Positions 24,891 to 35,868 of a stretch of 64,000 nucleotides of DNA are shown piece by piece. Below the pieces are notes generated by a model that was not told where the DNA came from, searched no databases, and was given only the letters and a program-made list of their open reading frames with translations. Position 1 is the first letter of the stretch, and each line of letters begins with the position of its first letter. The stretch comes from Dryomyza anilis (lineage: Eukaryota; Arthropoda; Insecta; Diptera; Dryomyzidae), in contig OX638133.1 in the NCBI GenBank assembly GCA_951804985.1, positions 70,314,367 through 70,378,366 on the forward strand. Direction: 5' to 3'. The translations under genes and the position numbers were made by a program.

Positions 24891-25095
24891 TTCATTTTGA
24901 CTTTTATAAATAACAACTACTTCACAAAAATTTTTTTTTTTTTTTTTTTTTAAATAAATCTTAATTTTTCACTCAATATAATTATATGTCATTTTTTTAT
25001 ATCAAAACTAATACTATTGCTTATATCTTTTTAATATTGTTTTCCATAATCCATTGCACCACGCAATACTTTCGTTCATCCCACTTCTGAAAAAC

Positions 25096-25256
25096 TGTTA
25101 CCTATCCATTTTGATGACACTAATGAAGAATCTTCCACAAATAAACACAACTACGCCTGTTACAATTTTCAGATCACTCTTTATTGACAAACAAATAATT
25201 CCTCGCCCACTTGTTTATTTTTAAAAACCTCCTTCATTATTCAAAATCAGTTAACA
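25096..25256 (-). repeat. 5' LTR (right arm)
   Basis: 161 bp; same sequence as the left-arm 5' LTR on the opposite strand. Confidence 0.9.
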
Positions 25257-27068
25257 CCATTGTATAATTTTGTCGGGAAAGGCTATACAAAGACGAAGTA
25301 CAACCAGAAAACTGCTTTAATTTTAATTAAATAAAATTTACTTAGCGAATTATAATGGAGTACCTTTTCCAAGTATTCTTCAAGTGTTTTAAGATTTGCA
25401 TTATATTTAATACAAGTAAACGCATTTGCAATTAATCCGATTTTAGACACATTTAATTGTGGTATTTGTTTCATATTTTAAAGATGTTTGTCAGAAGTAT
25501 AATTTTAATAATTTCCAAGTAAGTTCAAGTTCAGGACTGTGATATTTTTGACCAATACTGCTTTCAACTGTAGGTCCTACCATTTGAGTACAAATTAAAC
25601 ATGTTCAGCATAAATGGTTGGAAAGAGATCGGCGTCGAGCGTCACGTCTAATCTGCCGAATCGATTTGACTTAAATGTATACGCAAGGATACTATGGTAT
25701 TCAGAGGTAACATAGACTATAAAAGGACAGCAGTCGTGTCTTCTTCCAAGCAATATACATTTTTTAAACAACATCATAATTAAATAAAAATTATGTCAAA
25801 AGTAAAAGCACAAATAAAAAGCGAAAACATGCCAAAAATTATTGCAAAAATACAAACCTAAAGCATTAACAACAGCAAAAATAAGAATACAATATCAAAA
25901 ATGCGAACACCAAAACCATAAAAAAATAATTACAAAAATATTTTTTAATTATATCTTAAGTAATTATACTAATATAAATTAAATCATTTAATAGTATTAA
26001 CTGATTAAAGAACAATTTGCGAATGTTTACCATTGAATAACAACATAAGTCGTAAATTAGTATATATTTTGTTTTTGGAATAACGGCATATGTCGACTTA
26101 TTTTGAACTTTTAATAAAACTAATTTTGGAATAGCAACATAAGTGGAGATATGTTCAATAAATAACAACAAATTATTTTGGAATAACGACATAACTTGAA
26201 TTACGTTATAAGCAAAATGTTTTTAAATTTGGAATAACGACATAAGTGGACATTTTTTATAAAAAACATAATTTTAAAATTTGGAATAACAACGCAAGTC
26301 GAGATATGTTGTTATGATTTCTTTGGAATTTTAGTCAGACAGTTAAACTTTCGAGTGTGTAATAACAACATAAGACTAGTTGTGTCGTTATTTCATATGC
26401 AAAATGCGGCAAAACGAGTTATGCTGTTATGTTTTTCCATTATAACTTTTGAATTAAAGAAGAGAATATCACCAAAATTTGACACAATATTAAATCGAAT
26501 ACCGGGAATACGATGGTGGTACACACGACATAACGACATAAGTCGAGTTATGCTGTTATGCATTGGGCCCACAGATATTTTCTTACCTGAGCACATTTTC
26601 TTTAGATATTATTGTATGCTTTTCAGAAAAATATTAACTTTTAAAATCGGATATTTTTTGGATGTTTTAAAATTTTTTAAATATTTTTCATGAAATAAAT
26701 CTCAACTTTACTAATTTTATCTCCATAACCATTAAAAATATAATCACTAATTTCAAAACTTAAATTCTCTCGAGAATTCTCTATTCAAAACTTTTTAAAT
26801 TTTTAAAATCAGTTGAGTGGTTCCGAAAATAATGAATTTCATCCGATTTAAGAGCCTTTGGGCACACTGTGTATACCATTTCAATTTGAATGTAGGGTAT
26901 AAAAATGAAGACACGATTTTCCACATTAGCTCAAATGTTTACCTACTACATATTAATTTACTTATACTACATACGGTTTTTATTAAACACCAAGAAAAAT
27001 GTTAAAGTTGCTGAAATGAAATTTCAGCAACTTTATAGACATTCATAAAAAATTAACACGTAAAGCAT

Positions 27069-28439
27069 AAACTGAAAACCATTTTTTAAATATCTCCAGT
27101 GGTTTAGTAAATATAAAATTTTCTTTTCCATACAAAATATAAGTGTTTCTCATTCGAATTTAATCCATTCAAATTTTTGAAATTTAACTGCGAAACATGC
27201 CCGATTTTGGCATTAATCTTTGGTATTTTGTAAAACAAAATATATTAATATTTATTAAACAGATTCATGCAACATCGCACTCGCTAAGAACGCTTTAAAC
27301 GAAATTTTTATATTAGACAAAGAGCAATTTTTAATACACCAAACCCACACTCTCTTGATTTTCATTTTGTAATATGCTGCTTAATGCATGTTAATCATAC
27401 GACCCGTGGTGCTGCAGCCGCCAACCAAACTTGATGAACCAAAATAAATTTTTATTTTTTTATTTTTTCATTAAGCTTTGATGCAATATGCTGCTTACGG
27501 AATACTGAGCGAATTTCATATAAGTAAAGTCGACAATGTCATTTAACCGTGAGTGTATTTTCGACTGACACGTTTTAATTTAAAGTTTGTCTCAAATTTT
27601 AACTACTTTGCATATTTTTACATATTTTTTTTGCTCAAAAAACTGTCAAAAGCCACGTCACCGCGCCATCATCTACTTTTGTGCTTCATAATTAAAAAGG
27701 CTGATCTGACAAAGTTTCATAAAACTCTAAAGTGTCAAGAGTGAAGCTCAGACAAGCCCCAAAAAATCAAATAAAAATTTTGTGCAGCAGCCACAGCTGC
27801 TCGTGGCGACAACGTTTCAAGGTTTTTTGTTTAAACAAAATTCTTCAAATTTTTAAATATAATTTAAACACTTAAAAGCTGGTTCAAAGTCACCGGGCCA
27901 CACTCCTGGCGCAACATTCTGTTAACCCATGTGCGATGCACCCACCAACAGTGTCTCAGTCCACTTATTGTTTTTGTGTGTGTGTTTAAAGTATTTGTTG
28001 CTGTCATAAAACTGAACATTAAAATTGACCATAAAATAGAGCAGCTGGTTGTGAGGCCACTCTACCACTTTAGTTGTCGGCCAATGTGTTGCCAAAAATA
28101 ATACAAACTACTACAACTTTGGCCGACACCATTATTTCAGGGAATTATGCTGCCAATGTGACCAAAGTATTTTTTTAAATAATTTAATTTTTTACAAATA
28201 GAGCTAAGGGAAAGAAGTGAAATATTGGTTGCTGCAACTACATGGTTTAAATGGTCAATCATAATGTAGTTAATTACGAAAGTGTTGCCGATAGCAGTCA
28301 ATTGCTTTACAATTTTAAATTAAAATATTTTAACATATTTTCAAAAATATAGATAATTTATTTATGCATAATTAAAGAACATAGTTGTAAATTCTTGTAG
28401 TTCGCAGAAATAATTTCAATAATAGGTATTCAGAACATA
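27069..28439. other. Low-copy-looking intergenic DNA
   Basis: About 27,370-28,150 is GC-richer (for example GACCCGTGGTGCTGCAGCCG near 27,400 and GTCACCGGGCCACACTCCTG near 27,890) and has no repeat partner in the window. It contains no exon that I recognise. It may be conserved non-coding DNA. Confidence 0.35.
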
Positions 28440-30340
28440 TATAAAAAAATTGTAATACCCACAATTATACATTAGAAACAAAAACAATAGTAAAACTAAA
28501 AACACAAAATAAAGTAAAAACACAAAAAATACGAAAAAAAGGAAAAACACAAAAAATAAAAGATAAAAAACAAAAGCAAAAACAAAAACAGAAACAGAAG
28601 GAATAGCACAAAAACAAATGTAAAAACACAAAAACAACTCAAAACAAATAAAGAACACAAAAGAAAAAACAGAGAGAAAAAATCAAACACAGACGCAAAA
28701 TAATTTTAAAAAATAAAAATATAAGAAAACCCAAAGATGAAAGAATATAATACCTACAATTATCCGACAAAAGCAAGAACAAAAGTAAAACACAAATAAA
28801 AAACAGCAAAATCAAAAAAACACAAACAAAAACCAAAATAAAAATACAAAAAAAAAACAAATCAGAAACAGAACAAAAGCAAAACACAACAGCAAAAACA
28901 CAAAAAAAAATTGGAAGAAAACAAAAGCAAAAACTGAAAGAAAATCCAAAAAAACAAAAACAGAAACAAAATCCAAAAAAAAAATGCAAAAACAGAAGTA
29001 AAATAAACCAAACAAAAGAAAAGAAAAAACAGAAACAAAAACAAAAGTAAAAGTAAAACACAAAAAATAAGGAAGGAAGCGAAAACAAAAAGAAAAGAAC
29101 AAACACACAAAACCAGAAACAAAATCAAAATACAAAAATAAAAACACAAATAGGAATCATAAAGCAATAGTGCCAAGAAATAAATAAAAACATAAGTAAA
29201 AGCAAAAATTAGAAGCAAAAGCTCACAAATAAAAATACAAAAACAAACACACAAAAAATAAGGAAACAGGCTAAAACAGAAAGAAAAACAAACACATAAA
29301 AGCAGAAACAAAATCCAAAAAACAAAAGTAAAAAAAAACAAATGCAAAAACATAAAAACAAAAGCAAAAATATAAAATCAAAATGCAAAAACACAAAATC
29401 ATAAAGCAAAGCGCAAAAAAATTAAAAACAAAAGTTAAAGCAAAAACTCAGAACCAAAAACTCACAAATAAAAATACAAAAGCAAAAAAAAAATGAAAAA
29501 CGAAAAAAATAAGGAAGGAAGCATAAATAGAAAGATAGAAAAACAAACACACAAAAGCAGAAACAAAATCCAAAAAACAAAAGCAAAATTTAAAAATAAA
29601 AAACACAAATAGGAAATGAATAAAAAAACAAAAGCAAAACCAAAAAACAAAAGCAAAATATAAAAAAAACACAAATAGGAAATGAATAGAAAAAACAACA
29701 GCAAAACCAAAATACAAAAACACAAAATCGTAAAGCAAAAGCGCAAAAAAAATTAGAAACAAAAGTTAAAGCAAAAACTCAGAACCAAAAACTCACAAAT
29801 AAAATACAAAAGCAAAACAAAAAATTAAAAACAAAAAAAAATAAGGAAGGAGGCATAAATAGAAAGAAAAACAAACACACAAAGCAGAAACAAAATCAAA
29901 AAACAAAAGCAAAATTTAAAAATAAAAAAACAAAAGGGAAATGAATAGAAAAAACAAAAGCAAAACCAAAAAACAAAAGCAAAATATAAAAAAAACACAA
30001 ATAGGAAAAAACAAAACCAAAATACAAAAACACAAAATCTTAAAGCCTAAGCGCAAAAAAAACAAAATAAAAAAAAAAAAAAAAAAAAAAAAACAAAAGA
30101 AAAGAAAAGAAAAGAAAAACGAAAGCAAGAAAAAAATAATTCGCAAAAATAAAACAAAAGACACAAACTCAAAAGCAAAAACAAAACAACTAACACAAAA
30201 CAAAAATAATAGCAAAAACAAATCAAAAGCAAAAATAAAACCAAAGATATAAAATAAAAAGTAAATTAAAAAATAATCACAAAATAACAACAAATTCAAA
30301 AGAAAAGTAAAACCATAATCATAAAAAAATTGTAAAAAAA
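28440..30340 (+). repeat. A-rich tandem array with higher-order repeats (about 1.9 kb)
   Basis: The + strand is mostly A with scattered single C and G and very few T, built from AAAACAAAAGCAAAA- and ACACAAAAACA-like words. Landmarks recur: ATAAGGAAGGAAGC-like strings near 29,065, 29,258, 29,505 and 29,840, and CACAAAATCNTAAAGC strings near 29,391, 29,722 and 30,031, giving a higher-order period of roughly 190-335 bp. An uninterrupted A run of about 30 lies near 30,068-30,093. Long phenylalanine-rich open frames on the minus strand simply reflect the composition. Confidence 0.85.
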
Positions 30341-31930
30341 AAAACAATTTACATGGAAAACATGTTTACGTGGATAAAATGCTCAATTTAATTTGTTTTC
30401 AATTTACTTTGATTTATGTTTTTATCGTTATTATTTAATATTTGTTTATAACTGAACAATTTGTTTGTAACTTAAAAAATATAAAATATATTAATTCAAA
30501 TATATAAAATCTTAGTACGTGCACGTTCTGAATAAAATACGATTAAAATGTATGGCTATAATTTATGTTTTTACTACTATTTCGTTTTTAATGAAAATTA
30601 TTTGTTTTATTTTTAAATTAGTAAAATTATAGAATTATATGGATATGGAAATAGATTGCAAATATTTTAATATATGCTTAACTCGCCATTTAATTCATCG
30701 GATTCAAAACATTTTGTTGGGTTGACATTCCAATATTATTCGAAATATTCTTATAGAAGTACAATATAAGAATATAGTCGTAAGAAGGTTAGGTCATATG
30801 GAAAATTTAAAATATAAACATTTTCGGTAGTTGTAATGATTATTTCAAAGTTTCACTAATCTAACGCTTCTGCTTTTCCTGTAATCGTGATTGCAACATA
30901 TAATCAGACAGACGGACACAAACATATGTGATGATAATCAAAAAGATATATAATTATTCTTCCTGCCACAACTGTTATTATTAGGTGTTACCAATGGATG
31001 ACCAAATTGAACATACCCTTTCGTTTTAAATGTACGGTACGAATACAGTGAGTATAAAAACTATATTAGAATCATAATGTCCAACAGAGTTTATTCTAAA
31101 GATTTCGAAAACAAATTTTATTGTTGTTAAAAAAACTTGTATTAAATAAACTTGTATTAAATATGCACAAAATCACAATGAGTGGTTGAAAACACTTAAA
31201 TGAATGACACTCAATCGACCTTGAGTAGTTAACACTTTAAATGAACCGACTAACTCAAGCATATTTTAATTAATAGCAACTAACAAAAAAAAAACGATAT
31301 TAATTAATTATGTAATGAAAATAAATCAAACCATACACGTCCTACGCACGTCCAGAAATTCATTAATTGCATGTCACGCATACGCCACCGAGTTTCCCCG
31401 AGCTCCGAGCCCCGAGTGTCCTTAAATCATTTATTACAGATAATGCATATTTTTGTATTCACTTAAGAGCAGCGGAAGACAATAGAAAAAATGGCGTTAA
31501 ATAATAAATTACGTGAAAAGAATTACGTAGACTTAAGAAGAATATGATGGTGAAAAATTACATTCAAGGGTCACGTGCGGGATGAAACATTATCATGTCA
31601 CGACTCACAAAACACACAGAACACTCTCACTCACTCACGCTCATCACACCACATCACACGCATGTCACATAAAACAAAGACATGGATTTCGTGTGATGAA
31701 AATGAAGCACAGGACTAAGACTAGATGATAAAACTGAAAAACCAAGACATTTATTTTTTGCATAATCTACGCAGTGACAATGTTAAGGTTACTAAAGGTG
31801 TTACTCGACGAAAGGTATTATTAGTATTATTTTATTTTTTAAGAAGCAGAATTCTTGTAACATGCATTATGTGTAAAGTAGTAAATTTTTGATATCTTAC
31901 TTGAATTTTTCACCATGATTAATGCATTTA
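30341..31930. other. Intergenic DNA with a mini-me relic and a GC-richer island
   Basis: About 30,905-31,050 holds a degraded mini-me-like core (CAGACAGACGGACACAAACA, later GAACATACCCTTTCGTTTTA). About 31,330-31,720 is GC-richer, with a CCCCGAGCTCCGAGCCCCGA stretch and many ACTCACTCACGC/CACATCACAC words. No gene recognised. Confidence 0.4.
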
Positions 31931-31932
31931 TA

Positions 31933-32151
31933 CACCCAGAAAAAATACTATATAAATAATAGTTTTTTACTATTAAAAATAGTCAATAGGATAAATTATT
32001 ATTTTAATCGGAAAATACCATTAAATACTAAAAAATACCATCACATTTCCATTGAATTTATACGCAAATATTTATTTTTTGTATACTATCAAATCAATAA
32101 TTGTCCTATTGACCAATTTTAATGGGATTTGAGGGTATTTTTTTCTGGGTG
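31933..32151. mobile_element. CACCCAG-ended MITE, full copy (219 bp)
   Basis: The ends CACCCAGAAAAAATAC and GTATTTTTTTCTGGGTG are inverted. TA flanks both ends (31,931-31,932 and 32,152-32,153), as for Tc1/mariner-type MITEs. A second copy, lacking its right end, starts at 41,738 in intron 1 of the receptor gene. Confidence 0.85.
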
Positions 32152-32153
32152 TA

Positions 32154-32700
32154 GTGTTTAAATATGAAACCAGTTAGTTCAGGTGCCACACGATTTTTTT
32201 TTTTATATTGGTTTCAATTTTCGGTCCCTGATTAAATTACAAATCGTCATGATAGAAGTTAATTTCTCCAACTACATTTTACTGAGTTCTATAGTTGATT
32301 TATAAAAACTCGTTGTATATGCTCCATTTCTGAACGTCAGTATATGTATTAAATACAGAAAGCACTTGCAACAGTCAAATGATTTACTACACGGTGAGCA
32401 ATAAACTTTATAAACTGAGGAAGAAATCGTCCCGAATTGTAAAATTTACTAACGAATTCTACGAATTCTATTACTAACTGAAATTCTAGATCTTCCAAAT
32501 ATTAAGAAAAAAATAACTACTTTTTTTAATAGGCAGCAATGTGTTTCTTTGGATCTAGAAGAATATCCCCACGGGAAAATTTAATGAATCGATTCTAGTT
32601 CTGTCCCTTTTATATGAATTAACACCTCATGCAAACTTTTATAACTATCGCTGAACTGCGAATTTGATTTCTAATTAAAGACCTGATTATTCGTGTTCTA
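32154..32700. other. AT-rich intergenic DNA, nothing recognised
   Basis: No repeat partner or gene seen. Confidence 0.35.
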
Positions 32701-32749
32701 TTCCACTTTTAAATACCAAAAAAAATAATTTCCTTAAATCTACAACATT

Positions 32750-33030
32750 TTACAAATGTAATTCAAAAAAAGACCAATTGAATTTCAAAAAAACATCAAT
32801 TCAAATTCAGAAATTCCATTTGAAATTCAAAAAACCACAACAATTAAAATTCAGAATTTCATTTGAAATTCAAAAGACACCACTTGAAATTCATAAATTC
32901 CATTTGATATTCAAATTACATCACTTGAAATTCAGAAATGCCATTTAAAATTCAAAAGACATCAATTGAAATTTAGAAATTGATATTTCTGAATTACAAA
33001 TGGAAATTTTCTGAATTACAAATGGCACCC
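32750..33030. repeat. Degenerate minisatellite of ATTCAGAAATTCCATTTGAA words
   Basis: Units of about 55 bp (AAATTCAGAAATTCCATTTG then AAATTCAAAA and a CATCA/CACCA spacer) repeat five to six times with variation, then turn over into the complementary TTTCTGAATTACAAATGG near 32,985-33,020. A more decayed region with similar TTCAGAAATGGYNAA words is at 53,700-53,960. Confidence 0.65.
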
Positions 33031-33205
33031 AGTACAGCACCCAGTTTAAGAAATATGGTGTTTAAGAAATGCATATTACTGACATAATCTAGTCAATTTT
33101 TTCACTCACGTTTTAGACATTTAAATTACCTTTCCAATGGTATATCACACTTTCGAACCTCATGATTTCCTTTTTAAGTTGAAATTTACAAAAATAAAAA
33201 TAAAA
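33030..33205 (-). repeat. Dispersed repeat F, uninterrupted copy
   Basis: On the minus strand this reads like 39,060-39,107 joined to 39,569-39,720: GGAAATCATGAGGTTCGAAA, GTGTGATATACCATTGGAAA, GGTAATTTAAATGTCTAAAA. It therefore preserves the site into which the CCCTAG MITE copy 2 inserted. Confidence 0.65.
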
Positions 33206-34039
33206 AATTCGACTTTTTATTGATTTTTCTCAAAAATTTCGTTAGGATCACCCCTTTTATTATAATTTATAATACTAGACCACTTCATTCCCAAAATTTT
33301 AATATATTTTATTTTCCTACCTGCACTTTCAGCTTATTGCGATTCAATTGCATAAACATCATATATGAATAATTCATTATAGTCAAATGTACTGCCATTT
33401 ATACTACATAACCGAGTATTATTTCAGGCATTATGTGCTATGGAGACAATAAATTAAACCAACAATAAAAGCTGACCAACAGCAAGAATTGAAATGAACA
33501 AAAAATTCACATGAAGCAGATTTCATGAACAGACATTTTTGCAGATCACATAATAACTGCATTTAACATACAAAAATATGTAGTTCGTTTTAATTCTGTG
33601 CGTAACTTTACACAGAAAATTAATTCTTATACCATTCACTAGTTGTTATAATTCTGGACATTCTTTCTTAAACAATGAAAGGAGGCGTCGACGGTATTGG
33701 CAAGTTCCACTTCTGACTTACAGTAAAATATCGGCTAACCGTTCGAGAAATACACCATTCACACTAAAACTTTGGAAAATTTTGAGATGTTTTTAACTGT
33801 TATTTTGCAAAGATTCAAATTTTACATTTTTCGTCCGATATTCAAAACTTTTTATATTGAAAAAAAAAAATCATAATTTGAATCCTAAAATTATAATGCA
33901 TATCACAATCATTTTTGAGTTGTATTATACGACAATTTTTGACCACTTACACGGCTAAATCTATTTTTTTTTTTATATATTTTTTTCCGAGATCAGATAT
34001 AACTATTATTCTTTATTTCCATTTGGTTTTTCACTGAGA
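33206..34039. other. AT-rich intergenic DNA, nothing recognised
   Basis: No gene or repeat partner seen, apart from homopolymer T runs toward the end. Confidence 0.35.
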
Positions 34040-34510
34040 GTAAAAATTTGTTGTTGGAAATTGTTGATTTCAAACACTGCGTTGTTATTTTCGCCCCAAA
34101 CTTTTTTATAATAAACTTTTTTTTATATTTTTCAAACGTTGTTTTTTTCAAATTTTTTTTTTTTGAAAAATTGTGATTTCTTTGTTTTTGTCGTCCAAAA
34201 TTTGTTTACATTTTTTTTTTTTGAACATTGTTGTTTTGGCAACAACATTTTTTTTTTGTAAATGGTGATTTTAACGTTCACATTTTTTTAACAAATTATT
34301 TTTACGAAATTTTTCGAATATTTTTTGTGTTAAATGTTTAATTTTTTGGAAAATGGTGATTCAACCATTGCGTTGTTTTTTTCGTCCAAGAATTTTTTAA
34401 TTCGAATTTTTCGAAAATTATAGTTTTTATCATTTTTTTTTTTTTTTTTTTTGTTTTGAAAAATGGTGATTTCGAACATTGCGTTGTTTTATCGCCCAAA
34501 AAAATTAATA
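34040..34510 (+). repeat. T-rich degenerate tandem repeat, period about 100 bp
   Basis: The words AATGGTGATTTCGAACATTG, CGTTGTTTTTTTCGTCCAA and TTTTTTNAATTYGAATTTTT recur near 34,050, 34,165, 34,260, 34,355 and 34,470. The repeats are strongly decayed. Confidence 0.55.
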
Positions 34511-34614
34511 ACAATTTTTATTTCTAATATTTTCTAACATTGTTCTATTTGTCGACAATAATAACATTTTTTAATAAAAAAATATTTAATTTTTGTTTTT
34601 AGGGTTTTATTTAC

Positions 34615-35571
34615 ATATCGTCACTATCACCAAAGGGGCGAATGTGAAATTTTTGACATTTGCGTTTTTTTACATTTTTGAATGTAGTTTATCCTCAAGT
34701 ATGCTGTGCCAAAATCGCGTGTCATTTCATTGGATATTTCTAGCCACAAAAGACAAAACCAAAAGGGCGAATTTGAAAAATTGAAAATCTTGTCATGCGA
34801 AAAGGGCCAATCTTTACGTTTTTTCGCTATAACTTTTTATTGGTATAAGATAAAATGGTGGTGTAAAGGCATTTATTATGTATTTTAAAAGCACCTATCG
34901 ATCTGCATCATTAATTAAAAATATTTTGCCAAACATTTATTTGCCATTTTTATTTGGTAAAAATAATGATGCAATTCGATAGGTGCTTTAAAAACAAACA
35001 ATTAATACCTTTACACCACTATTTTTCTTGTACCATTAAAGAGTTATAGCAACAAAAATGAAAAGATTCGCCCTTTAGGTATGACAAAATTTTCAATTTT
35101 TCCAATTTCTTCGTTTTTTTGCTTTAATTTTTTATTGGTGCTTGATAAAATAGTGGTGTAAATGTATTAATTGTTTGTTTTAAAGCACATATCGAACTGC
35201 ATCATTATTTTTACCAAACATTTTTTTCCTGCAAATAACAAATGGCAAATAAATGTTTGGTAAATTATTTTTAATTAATTATGCCAATTGATAGGTGCTT
35301 TAAAAACAGCACCTATCAATTGCGCTAATAAAAAGTTATAGCATAAAAAACAAAAATATTTGCGTTTTGATCAGGATATAGCCTCACAAAATCCGTATTT
35401 ATAATTCAGTAGGTTGTCCAAATACAAATAATTATCGAATAAACTATAATAACAGAAAAAATAAAAAAAATATAAATTTTTCTAATTTTTAAAGCACTTC
35501 AAACTTTAAAATGTGATTTCCCAACATTTTTAAAAATGCACATTCGCCCCTTTGGCATGACAGTAATGATA
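34615..35571 (+). mobile_element. DNA repeat family E, copy 3
   Basis: The left end TATCGTCACTATCACCAAAG then GGGCGAATGTG and the right end CACATTCGCCCCTTTGGCAT then GACAGTAATGATAGG are inverted. The same internal hairpin modules as in copies 1 and 2 are present (GCACCTATCGATCTGCATC facing GATGCAATTCGATAGGTGC). Another foldback element starts at its right end. Confidence 0.7.
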
Positions 35572-35868
35572 GGTTTTTCAACAGGGACGCTACAAAAGTA
35601 GAGCGACACGAACAGCAAACGACGCCATATTTCTTGCCGCTCTTTTGACATTTCTCTTCAGTAAGGTTCGCCATTTCATGATGGAAAGATATACGAATTC
35701 GAATTTCGTAGTAAATTTTAATAATTTCGACTCGTTGTTGACTCGTATATATTTCTATCATAAAATGGCAAACCTTACTGAAGAGAAATGTCAAAAGAGC
35801 GGCAAGAAATATGGCGTCGTTTATTGTCCCTGTCGCTCTTCTTTTGTAGCGTCCCTGTTGAAAAACCC
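35571..35868. mobile_element. Foldback MITE (about 298 bp, long arms)
   Basis: GGTTTTTCAACAGGGACGCT at the left is mirrored by AGCGTCCCTGTTGAAAAACC at the right. The complementarity continues through CATATTTCTTGCCGCTCTTT and ACATTTCTCTTCAGTAAGGT against their complements, so each arm is about 120 bp with a 60-bp loop. The peptides read from the two arms are near identical, which reflects the palindrome and is not evidence for a gene. Confidence 0.8.

Larger units (their letters stand above)
21042..25256 (-). mobile_element. Nested Ty3/gypsy-type LTR retrotransposon (right arm)
   Basis: Mirror of 11,799-16,013: 3' LTR at 21,042-21,202, 5' LTR at 25,096-25,256, ATGG target duplication read on the minus strand. 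The single LTR difference is preserved here (GGCAAACAAA at the 3' LTR, GACAAACAAA at the 5' LTR). The retrotransposon was therefore already in place, with this difference, before the arm was copied. Confidence 0.88.
19718..26578 (-). mobile_element. Right arm of the giant inverted repeat
   Basis: Mirror image of 10,477-17,337. Paired coordinates sum to 37,055 from one end to the other, including the poly-A run and the minisatellite, so there is no net length difference. All conceptual peptides I compared are identical. The ends are again ATATCTGTGG and CCACAGATAT. Outside the arm, CAAG precedes and TTTCTTACC follows, so the flanks differ from those of the left arm apart from ATAT. It carries the same nested retrotransposon, SINE copies and minisatellite in reverse orientation. 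Confidence 0.85.
19598..27068. mobile_element. Repeat D interrupted by the right arm
   Basis: The 17-bp string ATGCTTTACGTGTTAAT at 19,598-19,614 recurs as its exact complement at 27,052-27,068, as expected of terminal inverted repeats. If the right arm and one ATAT are ignored, 19,598-19,717 and 26,579-27,068 make an element of about 610 bp that lines up with 57,695-58,560 (itself interrupted by another MITE). The join AAAACTAAACAAG + TTTCTTACCTGAGCAC corresponds to AAAACTAAAAGATG...TTTGAACTGAGTAC in that copy. Confidence 0.6.

Noticed and set aside
10477..26578. A single foldback transposon with 6.9-kb arms
   Set aside because: Each arm has its own complete inverted ends and the right arm interrupts a separate repeat, which fits two insertions better.
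28416..30347. Many long phenylalanine/leucine-rich open frames on the minus strand
   Set aside because: They result from the A-rich + strand (TTT and TTY codons everywhere). No start context, no domain, and frames overlap one another.
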